Positions 1 through 7,308 of a DNA stretch of 35,471 nt are shown in pieces. This DNA is from Candidatus Gastranaerophilales bacterium (GTDB taxonomy: Bacteria > Cyanobacteriota > Vampirovibrionia > Gastranaerophilales > Gastranaerophilaceae). The stretch's first letter is position 1, and each line of letters begins with the position of its first letter. Made by a program: the position numbers and the translations under genes. Where the stretch lies: the NCBI GenBank assembly GCA_944325815.1, contig CALVBV010000009.1, positions 1-35,471 of the forward strand, read 5' to 3'. Below the pieces are notes generated by a model. That model did no database searches. It saw only the letters and a list, made by a program, of their open reading frames with translations, and was not told where the DNA came from.

Positions 1-338
1 TCGGCGAGAAATTCACGACCGGGCTGGATGAGCTTAAGAAATTAGAGTTTTTCCACTATACTTTCAAAAAAGATGAAAGTAAAACTCCTCATGTCGGTGT
101 AATTGCCCAGGATTTGCAGAAGGTATTTCCGGATGCCGTTACAAAAGACGAGGACGGATATTTAAAAATCCGGGTTGAAGATATGTTTTACGCTGTTATT
201 AACGCAGTAAAAGAACTGGATACAAGAATTTCTGCATTTACAGCTGATATTACAGGAATGAAAGCAAGGATTGATAAGTTAGAAAAACAAAACGAAGAGT
301 TAATCAAAAGGATTGAAAAACTCGAAAAACAAATTTAG
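1..338 (+). CDS. Peptidase S74 / intramolecular chaperone domain protein, C-terminal fragment
   Basis: The reading frame is open from base 3 to the left edge, so this is the 3' end of a longer gene, about 111 residues. The visible part matches the C-terminal half of the peptidase S74 (endosialidase-type intramolecular chaperone) domain: L-D-E-L-K-K-L, then Y-T-F-K-K, then H-V-G-V-I-A-Q-D-L-Q-K-V-F-P-D-A-V, then a V-E-D-M-F-Y-A-V-I-N-A-V-K-E-L helix. It ends in a short leucine-heptad coiled coil. In this family the domain helps trimerise a fibre and is then cut off by a Ser-Lys dyad near its start; that part is outside the window. Such domains occur on phage tail fibres and on bacterial surface or pilin-like proteins. 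The N-terminal type cannot be seen here. Family call is good, whole-protein role unknown. Confidence 0.75.
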   Translation, partial: GEKFTTGLDELKKLEFFHYTFKKDESKTPHVGVIAQDLQKVFPDAVTKDEDGYLKIRVEDMFYAVINAVKELDTRISAFTADITGMKARIDKLEKQNEELIKRIEKLEKQI

Positions 339-387
339 CCGCTCACTTCGGCTTTTCTTTCTGGGGCGGGGAAGTTCCGCCTCTTTT
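337..387 (+). terminator. Tandem rho-independent terminators after the S74 gene
   Basis: The first hairpin pairs AGCCG (337-341) with CGGCT (349-353) and is followed by TTTCTTT; it begins inside the stop codon. The second pairs GGGGCGG (363-369) with CCGCCTC (377-383), with one G-U pair, and is followed by TTTT. Confidence 0.75.
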
Positions 388-411
388 ATTTGTTAATTTT
401 CCTAAAATTCC

Positions 412-440
412 TTGACACAATATTGATTTATAAAGACAAT
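412..440 (+). promoter_or_regulatory. Sigma-70-type promoter of the gcv operon
   Basis: A perfect TTGACA (412-417) is followed after 17 bases by GACAAT (435-440). A purine-rich ribosome-binding site (AGGGGGATTGAGG) lies just before the gcvT ATG. There is no obvious glycine-riboswitch-sized leader, since the distance from promoter to start codon is only about 20 bases. Confidence 0.6.
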
Positions 441-460
441 AAAATAGGGGGATTGAGGCA

Positions 461-1558
461 ATGACAAAACAGACTTTTTTACATGATAAACATATTGCAC
501 TAGGCGCAAGAATGGTTGATTTTGCGGGCTGGAATATGCCGGTTCAATATTCGTCAATTATTGACGAGCATAAGACCGTGAGAGAGGCCGCAGGGATTTT
601 TGATGTCTCGCACATGGGCGAGATAATTGTGAAAGGTGAGGATTCTCTTCCCTTCTTGAATAAGCTGGTTCCGCAGGATATTGCAAAGCTTGTAGATAAA
701 AAGGCGGTATACTGCCAAATGACCAATAAAAACGGCGGTATAATAGACGATTTGATTATATATAAGCTGGAAGAGCAAAAATATCTTGTTATTGCTAATG
801 CCTCAAGAATTGATGATGATTTAAACTGGATGGTCAGAAACAAAATAGGATTTGATGTTACTATTGTAAATGAATCTCATAATTTTTCTCTGCTTGCAGT
901 TCAAGGCCCTAAAGCTTGTGATTTGATAAGAAGTTTGGGTGTGAATGTACTGCCGGAATTTTTTATGATAAAAAGGGAGGAACTTTTTTATATAAATGTA
1001 TGGATTTCAAGAACAGGATATACAGGCGAAGACGGTGTTGAAATTCTCGTAAGAAATGAATTTTCCGAGTACCTTTGGGACAAACTCCTGGAAGCAGGGA
1101 AATCTTTTGGTATAAAACCAATAGGCTTGGGGGCACGTGATACGTTAAGGCTGGAAGCTTCACTGCATCTGTACGGCAATGATTTGGATGAGGATACTAC
1201 ACCTGTTGAGGCAGGGTTAAGCTGGTCGGTTTCTAAAACTAAAACGGAGGACTATAACGGTAAGAGCGTGATAGAAGAACAGCTTAAAAATGGCGGACGT
1301 AAAAAACTTATCGGATTAAAAATGCTGGACAAAGGGATTGCACGTCATGGATACGATGTTTATTATGAAAATGAAAAAATAGGGGTAATAACAAGCGGAG
1401 GTATTTCGCCCTGCAGAGGGGATAATATCGCTCTTGCCTATATTAAACCTCTTGACAATTTAACTGTAGGCTCTACAATTCAAGTAATGATACGTGAAAA
1501 ATTACACAACGCTGAAATTGTCAAAAGACCGTTTGTAACAAAACATAACAAAGTGTAG
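461..1558 (+). CDS. gcvT: Glycine cleavage system T protein (aminomethyltransferase)
   Basis: GcvT transfers the methylene group from the aminomethyl-lipoyl arm of GcvH to tetrahydrofolate, releasing ammonia and making 5,10-methylene-THF in the cytoplasm. The 365-residue length is normal. Recognisable family blocks are G-A-R-M-V-D-F-A-G-W-N-M-P-V-Q-Y near the start, the E-H-x-x-V-R-x-x-A-G-I-F-D-V-S-H-M-G block (about residues 36-53), R-T-G-Y-T-G-E-D-G near residue 190, and the C-terminal barrel domain with G-x-V-T-S-G-G-x-S-P. It is first in an operon with gcvH (30-base gap) and gcvPA. The start is supported by the GAGG motif at 455-458. Very secure. Confidence 0.96.
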   Translation: MTKQTFLHDKHIALGARMVDFAGWNMPVQYSSIIDEHKTVREAAGIFDVSHMGEIIVKGEDSLPFLNKLVPQDIAKLVDKKAVYCQMTNKNGGIIDDLIIYKLEEQKYLVIANASRIDDDLNWMVRNKIGFDVTIVNESHNFSLLAVQGPKACDLIRSLGVNVLPEFFMIKREELFYINVWISRTGYTGEDGVEILVRNEFSEYLWDKLLEAGKSFGIKPIGLGARDTLRLEASLHLYGNDLDEDTTPVEAGLSWSVSKTKTEDYNGKSVIEEQLKNGGRKKLIGLKMLDKGIARHGYDVYYENEKIGVITSGGISPCRGDNIALAYIKPLDNLTVGSTIQVMIREKLHNAEIVKRPFVTKHNKV

Positions 1559-1588
1559 AATAGTAATTATGTATAGGAGACCATTTGA

Positions 1589-1966
1589 ATGAACGAAAGT
1601 ATGTTATGTACCAAAACTCATGAATATGTGCTTGAAATTGATAAAAACAAGTACGAAGTCGGGATTACGGATTACGCCATAGAACAGCTTGGTGATATTG
1701 TATTTGTTGAACTTCCGGAAAACGGCTCTGAGTTCGCTAAAAATGAAGTATTTGCAACTATTGAATCCGTAAAGGCTGCGTCTGAAATATATATGCCGAT
1801 TTCCGGCAAGGTAATTGAAATTAACGAGGAGATTGCAGATTCTCCAGAGTTATTAAATGACGAAAATTACGAAAATAAATGGTTTGTAAAAATAGAATCA
1901 TCGGCAGATCAGGTTGAATTTGCAGATTTAATGGATTATTCGGATTATAAAGAAGAAGTGGAATAA
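1589..1966 (+). CDS. gcvH: Glycine cleavage system H protein (lipoyl carrier)
   Basis: The small carrier protein shuttles the aminomethyl group between the P and T proteins on a lipoyl-lysine arm. The lipoylation site is Lys62 in the E-S-V-K-A-A-S-E motif, which is intact. The 125-residue length and the P-I-S-G-K-V-I-E-I-N turn after the lysine fit the family. Its stop codon shares one base with the gcvPA start (TAATG at 1964-1968), which suggests translational coupling. A ribosome-binding site (AGGAGA) lies about 10 bases before the ATG. No lipoate ligase or lipoyl synthase gene is in the window. Confidence 0.96.
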   Translation: MNESMLCTKTHEYVLEIDKNKYEVGITDYAIEQLGDIVFVELPENGSEFAKNEVFATIESVKAASEIYMPISGKVIEINEEIADSPELLNDENYENKWFVKIESSADQVEFADLMDYSDYKEEVE

Positions 1967-3204
1967 TGAAAAATTTTATAGCGCATACAGATGAAATCAG
2001 ACAAGAGATGCTTAATGCGGTTTCCTGCACTTCAATAGAAGATTTATTCGAGCAGATTCCTGTTAAAATTAAAGAATTTTCTATGCAGAATCCTTTGAGC
2101 GAGCTGGAAACTCAGCGAAAAATCAAGGCTCTTGCAATAAAGAATAAAACAGAATATTCAAATTTCCTCGGTGGCGGAGTATATAACAAATTTATTCCCG
2201 CAGGTGTAAGTTATATTACGCAGAGATTTGAATTTTTAACGGCATACACTCCCTATCAGCCGGAAATTTCTCAGGGAACACTGCAGGCTATATATGAATA
2301 TCAGACTATGATTGCAAGACTTACCGGCATGGATATTGCAAATGCTTCAATGTATGACGGAGGTTCCGCCTGTGCTGAAGCTGTTCTGATGGCTCATAGA
2401 ATTGCTAAAGGAAAGAAAAATAAAGCGCTTATCTCAAGCAGGCTCAATCCTGAATATGCAGAAGTAGTCAAGACTTATGCCTGGGCGCGGGGAATTGAGC
2501 TTGAGTGGTTTGAGGAGATTCCGGAGAATGTTTCGGAGTATTGCTGTATTTTGATACAAAATCCGGATTATTACGGTGAAATCACTGAAATATCCAAGCA
2601 GGATACAATTCTAATAGTATGTGCAAATCTCTCAGCACTGTCTATTATAAAGCCTCCTTGTGATGCTGATATCGTTGTTGGTGATATTCAGCCTCTCGGT
2701 GTTTCAATGAATTTCGGCGGACCGCATGCCGGATATATGGCCTGCAAGGAGGTTTATATGAGACAGCTTCCGGGAAGGCTTGTAGGAAGAACGGTTGATG
2801 CGGATGGCGAGCAGGCTTTTACGCTTACTATTCAAACAAGAGAACAGCATATAAAAAGAGAAAAAGCCACAAGCAATATTTGTTCAAATCAATCTTTAAT
2901 GGCTCTTGCCGCAACTGTTTATCTGAGTTTGATGGGTGAAAAGGGGTTCCGTCAAACCGGTATTATGGCGGCTAATATGGCGCATGCTCTTTCTAAAATG
3001 CTTAGAGGGAAAGGTATAAAAACACTTAATAAAAACTTTTTCAATGAATTTGTAATTGAGGTTAATGATTCTGATGAATTTTTGAATAAATTAAAAGAAC
3101 AAAATATTCTCGGAGGTATTAAGCTCGATAAAAGGCGGATTCTAGTGTGCACAACAGAGATGAACACAGAAGAAGAAATTGTAAATTATATTGAAGCTGT
3201 CTGA
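1966..3204 (+). CDS. gcvPA: Glycine dehydrogenase (decarboxylating) subunit 1
   Basis: This is the N-terminal-half subunit of the two-subunit type of P protein, which decarboxylates glycine and loads the remaining aminomethyl group on GcvH. Family blocks include N-F-L-G-G-G-x-Y (about residues 67-74), the F-L-T-A-Y-T-P-Y-Q-P-E-I-S-Q-G-T-L-Q block (about 88-105), and G-G-P-H-A-G-Y-M near residue 250. At 412 residues it is slightly short but complete. Subunit 1 does not carry the PLP-binding lysine; that is on GcvPB. GcvPB normally follows directly, but here a strong terminator overlaps the stop codon and a transporter comes next, so gcvPB must be elsewhere or missing. Confidence 0.94.
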   Translation: MKNFIAHTDEIRQEMLNAVSCTSIEDLFEQIPVKIKEFSMQNPLSELETQRKIKALAIKNKTEYSNFLGGGVYNKFIPAGVSYITQRFEFLTAYTPYQPEISQGTLQAIYEYQTMIARLTGMDIANASMYDGGSACAEAVLMAHRIAKGKKNKALISSRLNPEYAEVVKTYAWARGIELEWFEEIPENVSEYCCILIQNPDYYGEITEISKQDTILIVCANLSALSIIKPPCDADIVVGDIQPLGVSMNFGGPHAGYMACKEVYMRQLPGRLVGRTVDADGEQAFTLTIQTREQHIKREKATSNICSNQSLMALAATVYLSLMGEKGFRQTGIMAANMAHALSKMLRGKGIKTLNKNFFNEFVIEVNDSDEFLNKLKEQNILGGIKLDKRRILVCTTEMNTEEEIVNYIEAV

Positions 3205-3223
3205 TAAAAGACAGCTTTTTTTT
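3194..3223 (+). terminator. Rho-independent terminator of the gcv operon
   Basis: A perfect 9-bp stem, AAGCTGTCT (3194-3202) with AGACAGCTT (3209-3217) and a six-base loop, runs into a T tract. The stem contains the last gcvPA codons and its TGA stop, so coding and termination signals share the same bases. Confidence 0.9.
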
Positions 3224-3231
3224 GATATAAT
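3223..3231 (+). promoter_or_regulatory. Extended -10 promoter of the CNT transporter
   Basis: TGATATAAT (TG at 3223-3224, TATAAT at 3226-3231) lies immediately after the gcv terminator. No good -35 box is seen. The predicted leader is very short, with AAGGAG at 3241-3246 in front of the ATG at 3252. Confidence 0.5.
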
Positions 3232-3251
3232 TTAAAAACAAAGGAGTAGAA

Positions 3252-4520
3252 ATGGAAAGATTTATCGGCCTCATTGGAATTGTTGTAATATTTTTAATAG
3301 TGTTTGCAATGTCAAACAACCGCAAGGCAATAAATTATAAAACTATAGGAATGGGCTTTTTACTCCAGATAATATTTGCGGTATTTATATTTAAAGTTCC
3401 GTTAGGCCAGAAAATGTTCTTAATGATAGGAATGTTTATTCAAAAAATTCTGGAATTTGCAACAGAGGGCGGTTTATTCGTTTTCGGCCCGTTATTAGAA
3501 AAAACAAGGCTTGCAGAATTATTCGGTGAGAGCGGAAGTATTTTTGCTGTTCAGCTTATTTGCACAAATATTTTTATGATGGTTCTGGTTAATATTTTGT
3601 ATTATTACGGAATCATGCAAAGGGTTGTTGCAGGTCTGGGCAAGGCTATGAATAAGTTTATGCATGTTTCCGGTGCGGAGGCGCTTTCTAATGTTGCAAG
3701 CTCTTTTGTGGGTCAGATTCTCGCACAAATTATGATTAAACCTTATTTAGAAAAGCTTACACGTTCGGAATTGTTAGCTTCAATGTCAGGCAGTATGGCA
3801 TGTATATCAGGCGCAATAATGCCGGTTTATATAGGAATGGGGATTCCGGCGCATTATATTTTGGCATCTTCTATTATGGCTGCGCCGGGTGCGCTAATTC
3901 TATCAAAAATTATTTACCCAGAAACCGGGGAACCGGAAACAAGAGACAATATAAGAATCTCGAGAAGGCGTACTTTTGCAAATGTTTTTGAGGCAATTTC
4001 CAATGGTGCTTCAGAAGGTATGAAAGTCGCAATCAATGTAACCGCCATGATTTTAGCTTTGGTTGCTCTTGTAGCATTCATAGACTGGGTGTTGGGCTTG
4101 GGCGGAATGTTTCTTTACAAATTCTGTCCGGGATGTTCTCATTTTGCATTTTTAAGCCATTTATCACTTAAGCTTATATTAGGGAAAATATTCGCAATAT
4201 TTGCTTTTATAATAGGTGTGCCAATTCACGACGCATCTACTGTTGGTGCTTTAATGGGAACTAAAATCGTGCTTAATGAAATGGTAGCTTATGTTGATTT
4301 AGCAAAGATAAAAGACTTGCTCGACCCAAAAAGTTTTATGCTTGCAAGTTTTGCGCTTTGCAGTTTCGGGAATTTCGGCTCTATTGCTATTCAAATAGGC
4401 GGAATAGGAGAACTTGCACCAAATCAGAAGAAAAATCTTGCAAGGCTGGGGTTGAGGGCTCTTATCTGCGGAACGCTGAGCTGTTATTTATCTGCTTCAA
4501 TTGTTGGAGTTTTGCTCTGA
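3252..4520 (+). CDS. Concentrative nucleoside transporter family (NupC/CNT) membrane protein
   Basis: CNT proteins are inner-membrane, ion-coupled nucleoside importers. The 422 residues contain a run of hydrophobic segments and the family blocks G-G-L-F-V-F-G (73-79), G-A-E-A-L-S-N-V-A-S-S-F-V-G-Q (141-155), L-T-R-S-E-L (169-174), N-E-M-V-A-Y (342-347) and G-N-F-G-S-I-A-I-Q-I-G-G-I-G (373-386). Residues matching the ribose-contacting Glu, Asn and Ser of the Vibrio cholerae CNT are kept (Glu343, Asn374, Ser377). The nucleobase-contacting Q-T-E-A-P motif reads Q-I-L-A-Q (155-159), so base recognition is probably changed and the substrate should not be assumed. The 3' end overlaps a convergent orphan by 24 bases. 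The phosphopentomutase gene deoB elsewhere in the window fits nucleoside salvage. Confidence 0.88.
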   Translation: MERFIGLIGIVVIFLIVFAMSNNRKAINYKTIGMGFLLQIIFAVFIFKVPLGQKMFLMIGMFIQKILEFATEGGLFVFGPLLEKTRLAELFGESGSIFAVQLICTNIFMMVLVNILYYYGIMQRVVAGLGKAMNKFMHVSGAEALSNVASSFVGQILAQIMIKPYLEKLTRSELLASMSGSMACISGAIMPVYIGMGIPAHYILASSIMAAPGALILSKIIYPETGEPETRDNIRISRRRTFANVFEAISNGASEGMKVAINVTAMILALVALVAFIDWVLGLGGMFLYKFCPGCSHFAFLSHLSLKLILGKIFAIFAFIIGVPIHDASTVGALMGTKIVLNEMVAYVDLAKIKDLLDPKSFMLASFALCSFGNFGSIAIQIGGIGELAPNQKKNLARLGLRALICGTLSCYLSASIVGVLL

Positions 4521-4781
4521 TATTGTTTCTTTTTCAAAAAGGAGATTTAACTCCATCATATTAGAAACACGTTCTGCGAGCAGGGTCATCATATTGATAT
4601 AGTTGTTACGCTCTTCACTTATTTTCTTTTTTACGATATCTGAGGCACCGTAATATTGACCGGAAAATTCTCGTTCCTGACAGGAATGAATCGTTAATTG
4701 TACTATGGAATCCGCTTTATACAGTTCATCAAAATTCGCCTGCTGATAATTAAGCAGTTTATATTTAAAGCTCTTCTTCAT
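4497..4781 (-). CDS. Small helical protein of unknown function (94 aa)
   Basis: I do not recognise this protein. It is predicted to be mostly helical, charged and soluble, with two or three long amphipathic helices (about residues 10-38 and 45-84) and a polar C-terminus ending in three Asn/Ser-rich residues. There is no signal peptide, no metal motif and only one cysteine. A strong ribosome-binding site (GGAGGT) sits 6 bases before the ATG, which supports it as a real gene although it overlaps the CNT transporter tail by 24 bases on the other strand. It follows the DUF262-like gene on the same strand at an 85-base distance, with a possible -10 (TATACT at 4822-4817) between them, so it may be transcribed separately. 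Confidence 0.65.
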   Translation of the reverse strand: MKKSFKYKLLNYQQANFDELYKADSIVQLTIHSCQEREFSGQYYGASDIVKKKISEERNNYINMMTLLAERVSNMMELNLLFEKETISEQNSNN

Positions 4782-4866
4782 ATATGACCTCCAATCTTTT
4801 TCATACTTACATTAATAGTATAAAGCTTTTTTTGAAAAAGTTATTAATGTATTTTCTGATAGCTGA

Positions 4867-5958
4867 TTATTTGCAGGCAATAAAAGCGTTTAAATATTTT
4901 ATAAGCTCATTAAATTCAACGTTATTTTCATGAATGTTTCTGTTTTTTAAATACTCGTCAATTGTTTTTAATATTTCAATGAAGGTTGATTCTGAAATGT
5001 TATTTTCGCAATAGTCATCATAAACATCCATTATGTAAGCATAAGTGTCCTCTCCGGAGTGTCTCTTTATTTCTATAAATGCTTTTTTTATTTCATCATT
5101 TTCAAAATTAACATTTAATATGTTATAGTATAACATTGCAGAGTGCGCAATTCTCCGCATTAAGATATCTTCCGGCATATATTGCATCATAGTTTCAAAA
5201 TAGTTAACAAAACTTTCGTATAATCGGTCTTCTTCAAATTTTTTGTAGTTAAACTTAGTAACGAAAAAGTCTTTTAGAAACCTTATGATTTCATATTCTT
5301 TTGGAAAGTAGCGGGTTTTTATTATTTCCCACTCTGATATAACACCATTTTCTTTTATAAAATCTTCTATTAATAGTATTTGATTTAATTTTCTTGAGGA
5401 GTTGAGTTTGTAGTACAGGTTGCGTTTAGAAACCTTATCTGTTTCAACAAGCGTTACTGTAACTTTTTGAAGCATGCGGAAAATGTTTGAAGCCTGAAGC
5501 TTTTCTTCTTTGATTTGTGACCAGAAGTTATGAAGAAGGATGAACATCGGAGTTTCTTTTTCTTTTCCGGATAACCGCTCTCCGTTTATAATTTTATTAT
5601 ATATTATTCCGTCTTTTTCGTTTAGCCTGAGTTTTGACTTAGAGCCGTGTATAAGATATTTTTTTCTTATAGTACTTATCGCTTTTTCATTTTGCTTGGT
5701 TGTTTTTTTGTAGCATTCGCATATTGCATGTAATAGCAGTGATAATGATACAATCCTGTTTAACCCGTCAACTATTGTATACTGGTCTGATGATTTTTGA
5801 TTAATAAAAATTATACCCAGGTCAATTTTTTGCGTAAATTGTTCATCTTCTGTCATTAAATCCAGAAAATTAACAAGTCTGCCACTGCACTTTGCGTAAT
5901 CTAAAGTGAATAAATCCCGGGCAATATTCAAGAAATCAAGTAAATTTACAACTTCCAT
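4867..5958 (-). CDS. Degenerate DUF262 (GmrS/ParB-Srx-like) protein without nuclease domain
   Basis: DUF262 proteins have a ParB/sulfiredoxin-like nucleotide-hydrolysing domain, usually in restriction or defence proteins such as GmrSD. Here I see the signature in divergent form: Y-T-I-V-D-G-L-N-R-I-V-S-L-S-L-L-L (residues 60-76) in place of D-G-Q-Q-R-L-T-T-L, and L-Y-Y-K-L-N-S-S-R-K-L-N near 181-192 where the family has an iFe-x-LN-s-x-G-x-x-L-s segment. The upstream P-x-Y-Q-R-x-Y-x-W motif is not recognisable, and no C-terminal HNH (DUF1524) domain is present in the 363 residues. It starts 2 bases after the winged-helix gene stop with a weak ribosome-binding site, so it is probably translationally coupled to it. 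The gene looks more AT-rich than neighbours (two hand-counted lines at 28-32% GC). Fold assignment is likely; function is unknown. Confidence 0.6.
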   Translation of the reverse strand: MEVVNLLDFLNIARDLFTLDYAKCSGRLVNFLDLMTEDEQFTQKIDLGIIFINQKSSDQYTIVDGLNRIVSLSLLLHAICECYKKTTKQNEKAISTIRKKYLIHGSKSKLRLNEKDGIIYNKIINGERLSGKEKETPMFILLHNFWSQIKEEKLQASNIFRMLQKVTVTLVETDKVSKRNLYYKLNSSRKLNQILLIEDFIKENGVISEWEIIKTRYFPKEYEIIRFLKDFFVTKFNYKKFEEDRLYESFVNYFETMMQYMPEDILMRRIAHSAMLYYNILNVNFENDEIKKAFIEIKRHSGEDTYAYIMDVYDDYCENNISESTFIEILKTIDEYLKNRNIHENNVEFNELIKYLNAFIACK

Positions 5959-5960
5959 TC

Positions 5961-6560
5961 TTACTCTGTTAAAACAAAACCGCCGGATGGAACATTTTTG
6001 AGTTTATCACCTTCTATTTTGGCGCGTAAGTTTTTAATATATTTGTAAACATAGTCTCTCGGTAAATCAAGAAGTTTGGCTAAATCTTTGGCATATACGG
6101 TTTTCCCGATATTGCTAAGCAGGTATTCAAACACAAGCTGCTCTCTGTCTGTCAGAGATTTTTTCAAGATTATTTGCGCCTCTTTTTTTGCAGAGGAAAC
6201 TTCTTCAACTTTTTCTATAACAGTTTTTGATTTAGATACTTTTTCCGGATTTGCAGGAACTTTAGCTGGTGGAGTTTCAACGGCTTTTGCCTGCAAATCT
6301 TTTTTTCTTATTGAAAACGGGGTATGAGATATTTTTCGTTCTCTTTCAAATGCCCGTCTGGCGATTGCAGAAAAACCGTCTTTCATATTTGAACTTGTAT
6401 TAGATGATGTACCTTTTGACATAACTATATCAACAACATCGTTTGTAGGCTTGCTCTCTTCTACGGTTTTTCCTAATCTCTGTGCAAATTCTTCCAGTGT
6501 AATTTTTTCCAAAGAACTTCTCCACTGTCTTATCTCTTCCTTCGTTAAATAATTAGGCAT
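5961..6560 (-). CDS. Winged-helix DNA-binding protein (response-regulator-type C-terminal domain, no receiver)
   Basis: The last about 65 residues (roughly 134-199) read like an OmpR/PhoB-type winged helix: L-T-D-R-E-Q-L-V-F-E-Y-L-L, then A-K-D-L-A-K-L-L, then V-Y-K-Y-I-K-N-L-R-A-K-I-E, ending in a short wing with G-G-F-V-L. There is no receiver domain. The N-terminus has a short helical segment with E-E-F-A-Q-R-L-G-K-T, and the middle (about 50-130) is a Lys/Pro/Ser-rich, probably disordered linker. The start is set at the ATG at 6560 (199 aa), since AGGAG lies 7 bases upstream; the TTG one codon earlier is too close. It is followed after 2 bases by the DUF262-like gene, so it may regulate or accompany that protein. 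Role is inferred only. Confidence 0.7.
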   Translation of the reverse strand: MPNYLTKEEIRQWRSSLEKITLEEFAQRLGKTVEESKPTNDVVDIVMSKGTSSNTSSNMKDGFSAIARRAFERERKISHTPFSIRKKDLQAKAVETPPAKVPANPEKVSKSKTVIEKVEEVSSAKKEAQIILKKSLTDREQLVFEYLLSNIGKTVYAKDLAKLLDLPRDYVYKYIKNLRAKIEGDKLKNVPSGGFVLTE

Positions 6561-6645
6561 CAAACATCTCCTATATTAACCTATGATAGTCTAACTTAAT
6601 TCCCCGTTACGGATTTATACTTATTAATTATAATGTACCACAAAA

Positions 6646-6694
6646 TTTGAAAAAATAATCAAAATATTTCACGATGTAAAGATTTTTTTTCAAA
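6646..6694 (-). terminator. AT-rich hairpin after the SPOR gene
   Basis: TTTGAAAAAA (6646-6655) pairs with TTTTTTCAAA (6685-6694), extended inward by AATC with GATT (6657-6660 with 6681-6684) around one bulged base. The loop is 20 bases. It starts 3 bases beyond the SPOR stop codon and the transcript continues with TTTTG. It may be a weak terminator or 3' end stabiliser. Confidence 0.4.
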
Positions 6695-6696
6695 CC

Positions 6697-7305
6697 TTAA
6701 TAATCTTGCACAATTCTTCCCGGCAGGTGGTTTTGCTGAACTGTATACAGCATAGTTTCTGCGCTTGTTTTATTTTTAAATATGCCTACCTGCAGCGTAT
6801 AGTTGTTAGAACCGATACATTTGACTATGGGGTTGAGCCCGCTTCCGGATTCCTGGATAATATCTTTTGCAACTTTTGCCTGTTCTGCGGAAGTGTATGT
6901 TCCGACAAAAACTTTATATACAACTTCAGGAGACGGAGGTGCCGGCTCTACAGCTTCTTGTGGTTGTTCTTCTGCCGCGGCAGGCTCTTCTTTTGGCTGT
7001 TGATGAGCCTCTTGGACTGTATCATCCGGCTTTGACATAAGTTCAGAAAAATTCCGCCCCTGATCTTCATTTTGTATCATTGCAAGTCTGTTATCTACCG
7101 GATTTTTTGTTTCATCTGCCGTTTCTATAGCCTCATCCTGATAGTCTCCGATTGATACATCTACACTCGGAGAAAATGATTTTATCAAAAACGTAAATAT
7201 AAGAAGCATTCCAAACAACGTGACAACAAAGAGTTTTATCAAATGATGGTCATCTTTGCGAATATTTTTTTTCATGTATTTTTTATAACCGAATTGATTT
7301 CCCAT
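6697..7305 (-). CDS. Single-pass membrane protein with C-terminal SPOR domain
   Basis: The 202-residue protein has a basic cytoplasmic N-terminus, one membrane segment (about residues 23-43), an acidic then Pro/Glu/Ala/Gln-rich linker (about 45-128) and a C-terminal SPOR-like domain (about 129-202) beginning Y-K-V-F-V-G-T-Y-T-S-A-E-Q-A and containing Y-T-L-Q-V-G-I-F-K-N-K-T-S-A-E. SPOR domains bind septal peptidoglycan lacking stem peptides, so a role at the division site or cell wall is likely. It starts 3 bases after the DUF366 stop codon and is the last gene of the HEAT-queC-DUF366-SPOR cluster. The link between a cell-wall protein and tRNA-modification genes is probably only operonic. Confidence 0.82.
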   Translation of the reverse strand: MGNQFGYKKYMKKNIRKDDHHLIKLFVVTLFGMLLIFTFLIKSFSPSVDVSIGDYQDEAIETADETKNPVDNRLAMIQNEDQGRNFSELMSKPDDTVQEAHQQPKEEPAAAEEQPQEAVEPAPPSPEVVYKVFVGTYTSAEQAKVAKDIIQESGSGLNPIVKCIGSNNYTLQVGIFKNKTSAETMLYTVQQNHLPGRIVQDY

Positions 7306-7308
7306 TAA

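Noticed and set aside
3252-3262. Glycine riboswitch or other long leader in front of gcvT or the transporter.
   Set aside because: The promoters lie about 20 bases from the start codons, leaving no room for a riboswitch.
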